From assembly GCF_018873765.1 (NCBI RefSeq), contig NC_057917.1, positions 59,888,464 to 59,952,463 of the forward strand: 64,000 nucleotides of DNA, given 5' to 3'. Shown piece by piece: positions 48,940 through 60,575 of this stretch; within the stretch, counting starts at the first letter, position 1, and each line of letters opens with the position of its first letter. The stretch is from Telopea speciosissima. Taxonomy: Eukaryota; Streptophyta; Magnoliopsida; Proteales; Proteaceae. Both the position numbers and the translations under genes were made by a program. The notes beneath the pieces were generated by a model. It made no database searches. It was given only the letters and a program-made list of their open reading frames with translations, and was not told where the DNA came from.

Positions 48940-49651
48940 TGCATTGCGTGTGAAAACCTCCGATGCTTGGTTGCTAGTGGATGAACTGCAAAAACCAAGC
49001 AATGAGCGCAAGAGGGCCGGGTGTGGCTCGGCCTAGGACTCTCCGATGCTCAAGTCGGTCTCCAACGCGACAAATCAGCTGCGTAGTAAAAAGCAAGATG
49101 TGGAATAGAGCTCCATACACGGGTATTTATAGAGTAAGTAGGAGATGAGACGGTTGGGAGAGTCCTAGTATGGTAGGAGTCCTTCTTTCGGAAGGTTCTC
49201 TCGCGAGAGCGGAGTGGAGAGTTATTTTGGGGTCGGACTCTTATTAAGGTAAGAGTCCATGTAGAGTGTGATTACGTATGTTGCGTTGGGATCGTGGCTC
49301 GGTCCTTATCCCGTGATTCTCGGGATGTGCCGCGTGGCCGGAGATCCCGGTGGGGTGCTATGGGAGTCTCAATGGAGGAGGGCTCGGCCTACGAGGTCGG
49401 CCGGTGGGGTCGGCCATGGAGGTCGGCCCGATAGGAGGTTGGTCTCGGCCATGAGGTTGGCTAGGAGTGCCTGGCTGACCCGTATAATCTCGGCCTCGAT
49501 CGCCGGAAAGCTCGCACAAACCAGGCTTTGTCGGGTGACTTATCGGATATGGGGTCGGCCCAATTTCTGCTCGGCCCAACTCGGTTCTCGGACTGAGGTC
49601 GGGTCGGCCCCGTGGCAGCCTCTGATAGGTGGGGTGTTTTATGCCTCATCA
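48940..49651 (-). repeat. 5' LTR of the Tat element
   Basis: About 712 bp, paired with 38844-39551. The inner end reads CGCAATGCA instead of CGCAACA, a two-base insertion or local substitution next to the primer-binding site TGGCGCC. Confidence 0.88.
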
Positions 49652-51299
49652 GGCTGGATTCTTGAAGTTTTGAACCAACCTCGCATAATGTTGCTGCCAC
49701 TGTTTTGAATCTCACTGGAATCTTCGCACTAATGGGAGTTGCTGGTGAAGGACCAGTCGCATGCACTGAAGGAAGAGGTAATAGATCAGTGTTGCCTGGC
49801 CATGGAAGAGTCTTCGAACTCAGTCTGCAGATGGGGCGATTATGGATAACTCGATCGGACTTCTGGATATATGGGTACTCTAGGTTCCTCTCTGTGCATT
49901 TCCCTCTTCTGTCTTCATTCGATTTCTATTTCTGTTCCCCTCTTCATTCAGTTCCCATTTTCATTAAATCGATTTTTCCCCTCTTCACTCAATTTCTATT
50001 TCCACTAAATTGATTGTTCCCCTCTTCATTCAGTTTCTATTCTCCTTTCTAACAACTATTTGTGATTTAATATTGTTCTTCCTTGTTCAAAACTTCGAGA
50101 ATGCAACGAATTAACTTCTATAGCTTCCACTTTTTGTCCAATAATTTTTAAGATTTGTAGTTCTTTTATTGTCTGGTTCTTCTTGTTTGATTTCAACTTA
50201 TTGGGTCATCGGTTGTTTGTCTAGAAAATTAAGTCAGTGTAAACAATGGTCCTACCATCATGGATTCATGGGCTGAATGATGCATTTATAAATCAAATTT
50301 AATTCTCCTTAAGAAATCATCATGGAGAACTTATTTGTCATATTCTAACTTACAGCTCCTCTTTGAATTTTTACAGAGTCAGAGATTGTAAATCTCTCTG
50401 TTTCTATCATGAAATGAAAATATGCATTCTTGAAAAGCTCCGTTCGATTCTCATATTCCTTTTCATTTTTGGGGGTAGTAGGAAAATGGGAACCCACTAA
50501 GATTTCCCCTTTATTTGCCATAAAGGACTTTAATAAGGGGAAAGAGTGGAACGAAAGTGAGAGGAACTCCATGAATGAATTCCCCATCTTATAGAAGAAA
50601 AGGGGAAAGCAGGAACGAGAAAGAAACTAAAAAAAAAAAAGAAATTTTAAAATCCGTTCGAACGGTGGTGGTGGTGCTAGCGGAAGAATAACAACGCAGA
50701 GGGGTTTCGGCGGCGGTGGTGGTGCTGGCGGAAGAATAAGAACGCATAGGGGTTTCGGTGCTGGCGGTGGTGCTGGAGGTGGAAGGGAATAGGAGGCGGC
50801 AATGGTGGCGGTGATGGTGGTGCTGGCGCAAGAAGAAAGGTAGGGGAAGAAGCGGAGAGGAAATAGGAGAAGAATCTTGGGATATAAGGGTATTTTGGGG
50901 TTTTGGAAATTTTGTATATGCCACGTCAGCACATAACTATGTTTTTTAACGGTTAGGGTACAGTTGATAGAATCTTGGGATAGTAGGGGAGGGCAAAGTC
51001 ATTTTTCAAAACTTAGGGACTGGATTGATATTAGGGAAAGTTAGAGGGGAGGGGATTATATTTTCCCTTTTAGTTTTGTTTTATCTAACGGTTAGTATTA
51101 GATTGGTTTAACGATTAAGATAGATTTTAGTTTTTTTTTTTCGTATTACAATCGTATAATACGAGTATTATTCGTGTATAATATGTTAGGTATTTAAATC
51201 TATGGATTTTTTTATTCTAAAATATTATACATAATACGGCACATTTTTCATTAAAACGTTCGGATACATGTATAATATGCGTATTTACTAAGGGCTACA

Positions 51300-51750
51300 A
51301 CAAGGTCGGGTTGGGCCGGCCTTTTAAAACCCCAACCCAACTCTAAGTCTCCTTAGCTAGGCCCAGGCCCGACCCGGTCCTGACTCAGGGCCAGAAAAAT
51401 CCAACCTTGACTTGTCTTCAAGGTCGAGCCGGGCCGACCCTGATTGGCCCTGATAATGGGTGGGGTGGGGGAGGGAGATATGCATGGGCTGGCTAGGCTG
51501 GGAAGAAGATAAAGAAGAAAGAAGAAAGAAGAAGAATGAACAGGAAGATGAAGACAAGGTCGGGTTGGGCCAGGCTAGGCTTAGCCTGAGGCCTCAGCCC
51601 TGACCCGGCCCGGCCCTAACTCAGGGCCAAAAAATCTCAACCTTGACCCGCCCTCAGGGCCAAGGTATCTCAACCCAGGCCCTGTTTAGGCTCAAGGTAG
51701 GCCAGGGTGGGTTCGGGCCGTCAGGACCAAACGTGCATCCCTAGCGGCAA
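51300..51750. repeat. GGGCC-rich dispersed repeat
   Basis: Sequence built from GGTCGGGTTGGGCC, CCCGGCCC and GACCAAACGTGCATCCCTAG. Related copies occur at 15766 (inverted), 16505 and 17460. Terminal motifs resemble hAT MITEs but a target duplication is not established. Confidence 0.5.
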
Positions 51751-51779
51751 TGCTAGGTGGAGATGTCAACACCTGACAG

Positions 51780-52390
51780 CTCGAACATCCAACGATAAAG
51801 ATTCCATTTCTTAAAACTCGCCACACTAACTTATCATCATGAGGAGAAATACTTACCATGATCTTCTTAATTGCCTCGGCATCATGATTTGAAAACCATT
51901 GACGAAGAATGCCTAAATTCCAATTCTTTCCTAAGTCATTTAAATCACAAAATCCATATTAGATGGCAACCAGGAGGAGCATTGTTTTGAAGCTTGAAAT
52001 CTTTACACCTAGGAACCCTTTTGTCATCCTGGATACTAACCTGATTCTTATTTCCAATATACCATGCAAGGCCATCAAGCAGAACTGGTCTACCATGGAT
52101 TATACTACGACAAACCCAGGACGAACGATGACCGATTCTAGCATTGAGGAAGCTCAACTGTGGAAACTATGATTTTGAGTTGTTAATTACCCCACCATGA
52201 ATCTGGCTCAAACCAAAGCCTCAACGCTACTTTAGCAAGAAGGGCCAAGTTCTATATTACAAGGTGTTTCAAACCCAAGCCCCCTCTAGATTTCGATCTA
52301 CAAAGACGATCCCATAATATCCATTGTATTTTCATATCATCCTCTCCTTGCCCTAAAAATTATTTGGCCTGGACTTTGCTAATAAATATG
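51780..52390 (-). mobile_element. L1-type LINE remnant
   Basis: Minus-strand frames read IQWILWDRLCRSKSRGGLGL, NLALLAKVALRLW, ALNARIGHRSSWVCRSIIHG-like, GLAWYIGNKNQVSIQDDK and HDAEAIKKIMVSISPHDDKL. This is the region after the reverse transcriptase domain in plant L1 LINEs, leading toward the zinc-finger end. Stops break it and no poly(A) tail is adjacent. Confidence 0.8.
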
Positions 52391-54570
52391 ATGTGATATG
52401 ATTGCGGCAATTTGAAGTGAAAGCAGCGTATTCAAAAAGGGAGAATGCAACTGATTTGAGCATAACTTCTTTTCTAGCATGAGTTAGAACTTGTTTGCCT
52501 CTCACCCTAAATATGTTTGGTTGTTATGTCTCGGATATCCTTGAAAAGAGAAGATTTATTGGCATCAAATTCCGAATGTCACACATTCTCCTCTGTAGGG
52601 AAGGGGAGACAACGAAGGAAGATGGGAGAAAGAGAAGCAGAAAGGGGCAATGGATTATAGAAGACCTAATTCTAAAACAAAGAGAGGGGGAGGAGAGAGA
52701 GGAAGAGAAGGGCAACAAAATTACAGAAATAACCTCATCAAAAGAGATTGTAAATGACATGATCAAGGGCAAATAAAAATGGTTACAAGAGTCACTTGTA
52801 ATTGGTTTACTTACAAATTTATCAAAAAAAAATTGGTTTACTTACAAACAGATTTTCCCTTGTATCATAATTTGTACATCATCAAATGAAAATTTAAAAA
52901 ACAGTTATATTGCTTCTTTTTCTAGTCAAAGTTGCATAATCATGTTATACTATATTATGTTATGTTTTGTAAGTATATATCTAAATTTAGAGGTAAGCAT
53001 ATATTGGCATTTCAGTAATTTCATCTTTTATTTTCTGCCTGAATTTTCCAGTGGTTGTTTTCATCTTGTTTCCATGATTTTGATACTTTTCTGTGTTGCA
53101 TATGCATTTAGGTATCTTTTTTCATACATTTTCTCATGTTTATTAGGCCATTTCATTAATTATGGTATTTTTTGTAAATATCTTGTATACTATCCTCAAG
53201 CTAGAGAATGCATTTGGATTATGTACTCCCAAACCAACAAAATCTATTCCCCATCCCTTCAAATGAGAATAGTATTCTCATTTAGTGCCTTTTAAAGATT
53301 AAATTTGTAATAATTATGCACTTATTTTCTTTCTTAAAATGCAAATTGGAGATATGTATAACGTTTAAATTTATGAGCAATAGAGCGCTAATCGGTCGTG
53401 TAGCTCTTGCATCAGTGCAGTAGCCGATGAAAGTGCATATAGAGGCATTAGTTTGGATGCGATTTTTTATTTCACAAGGGTGAACGGTCTTTTCACACAC
53501 ATAGACATTGGTTTGTATCTCAACACAAGAACCATGCTAACAAATAAATGGAAGACTGTGATGCCCAACACCTTCACCAGACTAAAACTTGACGAGATCT
53601 CAATCTCATGGTTAGCCCAATAATCATAAGATTTATTTGAAGTCAATTTTATTGTGGATCCAAGACCTTAATTTAGGTGACAACTCAATGTCTTTAAAAC
53701 CTTCTTTTTTTTTTATTTTTAAAAATGATACTTTTTTTTAATATTAGAGTGACAACTCAATATAACCTTGAAAATCCTAGAGTTTAGATCTGCTACCCAC
53801 ATGGGGACAGGTGGGGACAGATCTAAACCCTCCATGGGGGTGTGGGATCCATGCCCCATGGAGGGGTCAGATCTGTCCCCACCCGTCCCCATGTGGGTAG
53901 TTGATCCGGATTCAAAATCCTAAGACTAGTATGCTCATTGATCCCCTGATCCCTCCATGGTTCTCACACCTAACCTCGCCTGTTAAATAGATTGAGAAAT
54001 CTTTACCCCTTATGTTTTGTAAAAAAAAAAATTAATTTACTATAAGGCAAGAACAAAATTTCCATTTTATTCATGGGATGTAAAATTGAATATAGACCCT
54101 TAAGTTTTTTTGAATAATCATTCATATAACAATGGAAGATGTTTCAGAAAAATTATAAGATAAATCTGATCCATTCAGTTTTATATTTTGTAACCTTTTG
54201 TAAATCTAAAATATTTGTTCTCATCTTATGGAATTGTGTGAATACAAAAGAAATTATGAGATTTGCAAAATAACAGTTCATACCAATTCACAAATGAATG
54301 CTCATCCGCAAGCTTCGTGACTGACAGCTTACACCAAGACTGAAACCCCACCTAGAAAAACTAGAATCCCCCAGAGACATCCATCTGGAAGCCCACAGTT
54401 TCAGTGGAGTTGGCGTACGTGTAGCCGTGTAGGTCCATCACACCCTGATCTCTACACGTCTTTCATATCAAACAAAAGGAAACAAAAAAATCTGAGGTCT
54501 GAACCTTATCTTCAACCCTCCTTCCTTTTTTCAGTTTTTCCTTGCTCCCCAAGAATAATCCCGAGAGCAA
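52391..54570. other. intergenic region upstream of the lipocalin gene
   Basis: No gene. It contains the MITE at 53780-53913 and purine-rich sequence at about 52600-52740. A 117-codon plus-strand open frame (52942-53295) is Phe/Tyr/Ile-rich AT DNA without recognisable motifs. Confidence 0.5.
53780..53913. mobile_element. Mutator-type MITE
   Basis: 134 bp with near-perfect inner arms CTACCCACATGGGGACAGG and their reverse complement, flanked by a perfect 9-bp duplication AAAATCCTA (53771-53779 and 53914-53922). No ORF. Confidence 0.8.
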
Positions 54571-54577
54571 TTCATCC

Positions 54578-54584
54578 TATAAAA
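54578..54584 (+). promoter_or_regulatory. TATA box of the lipocalin gene
   Basis: TATAAAA lies 61 bp before the chosen start codon, leaving a leader of about 30 nt. ACGTG cores at about 54416 and ACACGTC near 54455 are candidate bZIP (ABRE-like) sites upstream. Confidence 0.6.
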
Positions 54585-54638
54585 GAAAAACCCATCAAGC
54601 AGAAACCCATCACCTTGAATACCTTTACAGCAAAAACA

Positions 54639-56217
54639 ATGGCGGCGAAAGAGATGGAAGTCGTGAAGGGTTTAGACTTGCAGAAATACATGGGTCGGTG
54701 GTATGAGATTGCTTCTTTCCCTTCAAGATTTCAGCCTAAGGATGGTGTCAATACAAGGGCTACTTATACTTTGAGAGATGATGGTACTGTTCATGTCCTC
54801 AATGAGACTTTTAGTGGTGGGAAGAAAGGGGGCATTGAGGGAACTGCTTATAAGGCTGACCCTTCAAGTGATGAGGCCAAGCTGAAAGTTAAATTCTATG
54901 TTCCTCCTTTCTTACCTATCATTCCTGTAGTTGGAGATTATTGGGTTCTTTATATTGATGATGATTATCAATATGCTTTGATTGGGCAGCCTAGCAGGAA
55001 CTATCTTTGGGTAATGTTAATTCCATCATCATCCTCTGTTTTTTGTAGTTGTTTTAGTTCTTCTTTAATGGGTTTCTTTTCTCTGGAGAAATTTTTTTTT
55101 GGGAGTGTGTGTTTATTAAATACTGGTTTGTGACCCTTTTTGAAAAATTTTTCTTATTTAAAAAAAATAGAAAGCCTTTTGCAATATTCTATCCTTGATA
55201 CATGAAATGGGATAATACATGGTGAAGATTGGGGTGAAATATCCAGTTAAGTTTCTGATATAAACAAAATTCTCTATCAACTAGCCGTTTTGCCTCTTGT
55301 TTACTCTTTGAACAGTGATTGACCAGATTAAGTAGCTGTTGGAGTTGAAGCTGTCTCACTCTTCAGGTTTCTTTGAGAATGAACCTGTTTTCTTTGCTTT
55401 GTTAAACAAAAAGAAAAAATCTGACCTGATTCTTTTTCTTGAGATGCTTCTTATTTTATATTAGTTTATATCAAATTTACTAGTTTGGTGTTCTTCATAT
55501 CTATAATTGTTATAACTATGCTTTGATTGGGAAGCCTACCAAGATGTTAACTTTGGGTGTGTTCATCAACCTTCTCTGTCTACAGATGTGTTTGTCATTT
55601 CCTGTGGGATTCCTTCTTAAGTTAGTTTCAATGGGTGGTTGTGAAGAATATTAGATTCTGAATTTATCCTCCTGCAATTTCCATTTTTTATTTTGGTTAT
55701 GAGAAAAGATACCGTTTTGCATTTTTCTTCTTCTTAATTCATGAAGTGGGTTATTCTTCAGCTTTCTATGACACTGAATCTATTCTTTATTTTAATGAAC
55801 AGAACCTTGATGTAGATCTTGTTTGGTATTATCTTAGATTTACTTGCTTGTCTTTTTTCCTCTATTTTTTAGATAGAAAATCTGGTTGTGGATTCTTAAA
55901 AAAGTTTAGCTTAATTTGTGTTTACCTATGCTGCTAAGTTGAGACAGCCAGTTATAGTCCCTTCTGTTTATCACTGTGTATGTTGTGAAAATCTCTTATA
56001 TATAATTTTTTTTTACTCCTATTATGCTCAGATCTTGTGTAGGCAAACCCAGATGGATGAAGAGATATACAATCAGCTAGTTAGGAAGGCAGAGGATGTG
56101 GGCTATGATGTGAAGAAACTGCACAAAACACCACAAACTGACCCTCCTCCAGAGGGGGATGAAGCACCCAAGGACACCAAAGGCATTTGGTGGATTAAAT
56201 CCATCTTTGGTAAATAA
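54639..56217 (+). CDS. TIL: temperature-induced lipocalin
   Basis: Two exons, 54639-55010 and 56032-56217, join in frame (TGG|ATC) to 185 residues, the usual length for plant TIL proteins. Family knowledge: TIL is a plasma-membrane-associated lipocalin that protects membranes against heat, cold and oxidative damage. The lipocalin first block is KYMGRWYEIASFPSRFQ (about residues 16-32) with the invariant Gly-x-Trp. The hydrophobic FLPIIPV patch near residue 92 is the proposed membrane-contact loop. YALIGQPSRNYLWILCRQ spans the splice junction and holds the conserved Arg. There is no signal peptide. The start was chosen at ATGGCGGCG, in strong context (ACAATGG), not the in-frame ATG 24 bp upstream. 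The 1,021-bp intron is GT-AG. Confidence 0.95.
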
Positions 56218-56918
56218 AATAATGATGGTGATTTGAAAACAAATTTAAGGTTTTATGCTCAATGAGGAAATCCAATAATCCATAGATTTGAATGTTTGTT
56301 GATACAAAGGAACCCTTCTCTGGTTGTAAATTAAGGTGTGTATAAGCTATAAAACTCTAGAGGTTTTGAATGTAAGACTTTTGATATTTGGATCTCTTTT
56401 AGACAAGTTTTCAGGCACGAAGGTTCTGTTATTGCTACTTAGTTATTCTACTGTTGGGTCCATTTAAACGATTCTGAGTAAAGTTTCCATTCTATACCTT
56501 CTCGGATGATTCTTCTTTGTTACTGCATGTTTGTTTTAAGTTTGAGCAAAAAATTGACATAACTTGCACAGTTCTGAGTGAAAGCTGCTCCTGTGTATCA
56601 TAGATTACCATCCATGGAGAAAAGCAGCTAAATCTGAGAGAGAATAATTATCTTCTTACTCAAGCAAAGGAGTGGAGGAAAGACGCAAATAGTCTAAACA
56701 CAATATCCATCTTGTTTTTCGATCTGGTTCCTCCACACCACCAATCCCATTTAGACATTTAGATTCAGGCATGATACATTTTTTAGTTACTAGGAGAATC
56801 CAAGTACTTTCTTTATGATCCGTGAAACAATTCTCAGAGATCTTATTTTTTTCCCTTGGAAGATACATGAATGAAACAATCAACCCATTGATATTGGAAG
56901 ACCTAAATGATTCTTGTA
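56218..56918. other. lipocalin 3' flank
   Basis: AATAAA overlaps the stop region (56217-56222). Otherwise no feature is seen before the transposon at 56919. Confidence 0.5.
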
Positions 56919-57499
56919 GGATGTGTTTGGTTGAGAGCGTCAGACGAGTCGGATTCTTAAATTGGATCAGTTTCTTAAGAATCTGATTCTCAGTTTCTTA
57001 AGAATCTGATTCATGTGGATTTGGATTCAGATAAAAAATCTGTTTGGTTACCCCGAGTCTGTCAGGTGGAATCCTTTTGAATCCATATGTAAGATTGTTT
57101 GATTATCCTGAGTCTGTCAATTGGATTCTACTTGAATTTTGTCTGAAAAAAATATTTTAATCTTGTTTTGTTATACACGTTTAATATGATTTTATAAAAA
57201 ATAAGATAATCAAAAAATTAGATTAAAATTCTCAAAAGAAAGTCTTTCCCAATTTTTCATGTGTCCATAAAAATTACAAAATTAGCACTAAGTGATGTTT
57301 TGTTACTTCAACAAAGCAAAACTCATAGTACGGGCATTTTCAAACAACAGAGATCTCTACAGATGTTAAAAAATTCATATCCATTTAATTTAAGTACATA
57401 CATATAAAAGTTTTGTCAAATTTCAAAGATGCCATTAAATTTGGGTTCTTGTGTGGATTAGTGTCATAACTGACTATGCTATGAACAGTTGAGTCAGAA

Positions 57500-57577
57500 G
57501 GGCCTTGGTGGATTCAAACCACTATCCCTGGAACATGTTCATGTTCCAAGTGCTCTACTAATTTGAGCTAAAGACCC
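57500..57577 (-). pseudogene. tRNA-like sequence, anticodon arm abnormal
   Basis: The minus strand folds as a tRNA at both ends: acceptor GGGTCTT with AAGGCCC (one G-U), D arm GCTC...GAGC, and T arm GTGG-TTTGAAT-CCAC. A-box TAGCTCAAATTAG and B-box GGTTTGAATCC are good. The anticodon region is replaced by the perfect palindrome GGAACATG-AA-CATGTTCC, so a 7-nt anticodon loop cannot form in the standard way. Total 78 nt. It is probably a tRNA pseudogene; pol III transcription is possible. Confidence 0.5.
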
Positions 57578-59185
57578 ATCAAGACGGAACTTGAAATTTA
57601 CAAATAACTAAAATAAAGAAAAGACTAATAGAAAACAAATCCTATGCTACCACCATATATCTGTGGATATATCTAAGCGGTTGAGGTGGTCATTCAGCAT
57701 TTTTGACTGGTGATATACTATTATATGGGACACCATTTGATAGCTAGGTAGGGGGGAAGAAAGCCTAGAAACCAAAATGACCAATATTGTCTTGCCACTG
57801 GAATTATTAGTTTGACCGAAAAGAGATGAAGTTTGTCTCCTCCTTTCGGAAATGGGTGTGGGGAACCTCAGATTCTAGAAAAAAATTGATAAAGATGATG
57901 AGGAACTGTAAATTTGAAACTAAGTCCATCATTGGGATGAGAAAAGGGTCTCCCCATTTAGGGAGGTGCACATCAATAAATATGCATTTTATAGTAAATT
58001 TAATAAAAGTCATCCAATCTAGTCCCTCATTCCAAGATTAGAGAGAGGAGAAGAATTTACTGTTTTTTCATAAAGTCATAAAGCAGTAAAAACTATATCA
58101 AATTGGACACAAACTCTGGTTTTTCTCCAGGTATATATACTCATTCAACTCTGGTTTTGACATGTCCCCTTTTGAGCTTTATTGAATGCCTTTCATAATT
58201 ATACCCCGAAAAAAAAAATTAGTTTGATCAAGTAGTTATGCTTGATATTAGCCCTATTCAAGCCAATGTAACTTGGAAATTCTCATTTGATAGGCATTCC
58301 CTATGGGGCTTTCAGCCCAGCTACTAAACCATCTGCAGCAACATCTCTTACTAGAAATCATTTGTCAAGATGGAGGTCAGGCCAATTTGTGATGTTATCA
58401 AACAAGTAAAGCAGTTTAAGATACTAAGAATCCAAGTTTGGACACATTGTAAGGCAGTCTTTAACAATGTCTATGATCGCTGGCCGTGGAGTGCTTACCC
58501 TCTCTTATTAAAAACTAAGGAATTAGCTATCATTTGATTGTGCCAGTTAATGTATCAAGGGGCTTCAGTAAAATCATCCATAAAGCAACCAGCAGTAAAA
58601 TCATCCAAGACTTGGATGATATATAGGACTAAATCTGAAATTTCAAACTTTGCTGATAGAGATGATAGGCAGTCATCAAGATGTTGCTCAAGAGTAGTGT
58701 TGTGATAAGTTTTCTAATCTATTTTTGACAGTTTTGATAGGTAAAGAAGCTGCCTAAGCACACAAAACAGTCATCATCAAAAGGGATAATGAGAAAAACC
58801 ATCAAAGAACAAGTTTTCTCAAATTTCTGTCGAGGATTTCCAGCCTATTTCAATATCAGAGTTCCAGTGTTCATATATGTACATATCTGGATTAGGCAGA
58901 GAAATTAAGATATATTGTCGCAAAAATAAAAAATGGCCATTGTTAGGTCATCTTTTTGTTGGGGAAATCCAGCCATCGATCCATGATCCAACATTACAAT
59001 ATTAATTAATTAATGGCTTCATCATCAAATTAGACTTAGATAGACATCATGATCAATCACTCACTCTGACCCAGATATGTACACATATGACAAATTCATT
59101 GGAACCCTACGTTTATTGAGAAAGAGAGAGAGATAGAGAGAAAGAGACATAGGGTTTACCTGTGAGTTCCTTGTAGTCTTCAATT

Positions 59186-59500
59186 GAGTTGCAGAGAGGG
59201 TTGAAGATGTTAGGGTTGCAAAAACGAAAGAACCAGAGTGAGACCGAGATAGATAAATGAGAGAGACAGAGAGAGAAAGAGATAGAGATTTTATCGGTGA
59301 GAGAGTTGCAGTCTTTGATTGAGTTGCAGAGAGGGTTGAAGATGTTAGGGCTGCAAAAACGAAGGAACGACAATGAGACCATGAGAGAGAGAGAGAGGTT
59401 ACCTGTAAGAGAGAGTTGTAGTCTTCGATTTAGTTGCAGAGATGGTAACGATCGTGAGAGAAAGTTGGATTCAATTTAGTTGCAGAGATGGTAACTAGGT
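59186..59500. repeat. tandem repeats within the transposon
   Basis: Units starting GAGTTGCAGAGAGGGTTGAA at 59186 and 59321, and shorter TAGTTGCAGAGATGGTAAC units at 59431 and 59476, are separated by GA-rich tracts. Confidence 0.8.
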
Positions 59501-59866
59501 TGAGTGAAGTTCTCTCGATTTGCAATGGAGTCGGTTTGCCTGGGCTTTGAGTCGCAACTAGGCTGGAGAAGAAAACGAGATGGTCGAGAAACCCTAGCAA
59601 TGGAGCTGATGTTCATTCCCAATTTTTGGAGTCCACTAGAATCCATCCTATATGTATGAGGGCCCAGAAACCTGGACTCGTTTTGGAATTCACCCCTAGG
59701 GGTGAATTCTTATAGATTCTAAAAATTACACATAAAGTTGGATTCTTGTGGATTCTTAAAATCCAACATGGAACCGTGTTACGAGAAACCAAACACGCGA
59801 AAAATTACAAAATTTAGATTCTTAAGAATCCGACTCCTCAGAATCCTTCAACCAAACACGCCTGTA

Positions 59867-60400
59867 ATGTATCATTTCTGGGTTCAATGGAATTCATAGG
59901 TATAGGAAGAAACTCCATCAAATAGAGATTTTTTCTTTCGATCATATTTCGATTCTTAATACGATATAGAATGACCGCTATTACAAGTAGTACTACATCT
60001 TTTATCGTGAAATATCGATTGTTTGTTGAACCCTGTGAATCACGTGAAATGTTTTAGTCCTCCAAAATAGACCTTCAATTTGAACCAAGCTAAAACTTGG
60101 TATTTAGAATAGGGGGGAATTTTCTGAGGCATTTCAATCTTCCCTCCACTCCTCTCCCCCAAAAGAAATAGAATAAAAGATATCCTCAAGCTTACTCATG
60201 GTTACTTAATTAAAGAGGTCGTATAGATTTACAGTCATGTAAGAGACTGAAGCTAGGAAAAGTTCAATGAAAGCCCATTTGCAAAATGAATGCTTCTCGC
60301 TTCTCCTTCGTAGAAGAATGAGTATTTTTAGAACTACTACAATGCCGTCATAGTTTAAGCCAATGGTATCCTTTGTTATGTGGGTCAAAGAATATTATAT
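59867..60400. other. intergenic, nothing recognised
   Basis: AT-rich sequence with only short ORFs lacking known motifs. Confidence 0.5.
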
Positions 60401-60404
60401 GAGA

Positions 60405-60575
60405 GGTTATTTTTTATTTTTTATTTTTTGGAATTGGGAGCTTTTATATATTTTTCTTAGGGGGGGAACTGAGGAGGGGGAAAGGTAACAGTCAGGAGAC
60501 TCGAACTTGAGACCTCCTGGTCAGCATGGACATGAAGTGTCTCATAGCTCACCAATTGCGCTAAGCAGCTGTTGC
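60405..60575 (-). mobile_element. tRNA-derived SINE
   Basis: On the minus strand a pol III head starts GCTTAGCGCAATTGGTGAGC (A box) and continues to GTCTCAAGTTCGAGTCTCC (B box). A short body and an A-rich tail of (AAAAAAT)n type at 60405-60435 follow. Target duplications are not clear. Confidence 0.7.

Larger units (their letters stand above)
38844..49651 (-). mobile_element. Tat-lineage Ty3/Gypsy retrotransposon
   Basis: A 10.8-kb element, coding on the minus strand in the order 5' LTR (48940-49651), gag, protease, reverse transcriptase, RNase H, second RNase H, integrase, noncoding/antisense region, 3' LTR (38844-39551). The target duplication GGCTG (38839-38843 and 49652-49656) is perfect. 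The extra archaeal-type RNase H between RNase H and integrase, and the gag sequence, place it in the Tat clade. A primer-binding-like TGGCGCC follows the 5' LTR and a purine tract (GAGTGGGGGCCTG, about 39552-39565) precedes the 3' LTR. All coding regions are broken by many small indels, so it is not autonomous as read. Confidence 0.93.
38456..51067. mobile_element. Mutator-type element carrying a nested retrotransposon
   Basis: Both ends read GGGAAAATATMATCCCCTCC inward and stay similar as long inverted repeats (left arm 38456-38843 resuming at 49657; right arm about 50090-51067). They are flanked by a perfect 9-bp duplication TTTTAGTTT at 38447-38455 and 51068-51076. Long inverted repeats plus a 9-bp duplication define the Mutator superfamily. 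Removing the Tat retrotransposon (38844-49651 and one GGCTG) leaves about 1.8 kb without transposase, so the element is non-autonomous. The right arm contains a 50-bp GC-rich minisatellite (50650-50820, CACCACCGC-type units) that the left arm lacks. It inserted next to the putative SDN leader exon. Confidence 0.88.
56919..59862. mobile_element. DNA transposon with GTGTTTGGTTGA ends
   Basis: A 2.9-kb segment whose ends read GGATGTGTTTGGTTGA and, in reverse complement, GGCGTGTTTGGTTGAA, both followed inward by GAGTCGGATTCTTAA. TGTA flanks both ends (56915-56918 and 59863-59866). The interior has sub-terminal GGATTC/GAATCC repeats, a tRNA-like segment, and tandem repeats at 59186-59500. No transposase is recognisable. 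Superfamily is unresolved: the ends recall PIF/Harbinger and hAT elements, but the flanking repeat fits neither well. Confidence 0.6.

Noticed and set aside
50589..50932. Pro/Thr/Ser-rich minus-strand frames as a cell-wall protein
   Set aside because: They come from a GC-rich minisatellite in the right arm of the Mutator-type element; no signal peptide or flanking gene structure.
52942..53295. 117-codon membrane-protein-like ORF
   Set aside because: Composition follows AT-rich intergenic DNA (Phe, Tyr, Ile); no start context, neighbour or motif supports it.
57500..57577. Functional tRNA
   Set aside because: The anticodon region is a palindrome with no 7-nt loop, so it is listed as tRNA-like only.
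59186..59500. CRISPR-like spaced repeats
   Set aside because: Repeat spacing is irregular, spacers are simple GA-rich tracts, and the context is a plant transposon.
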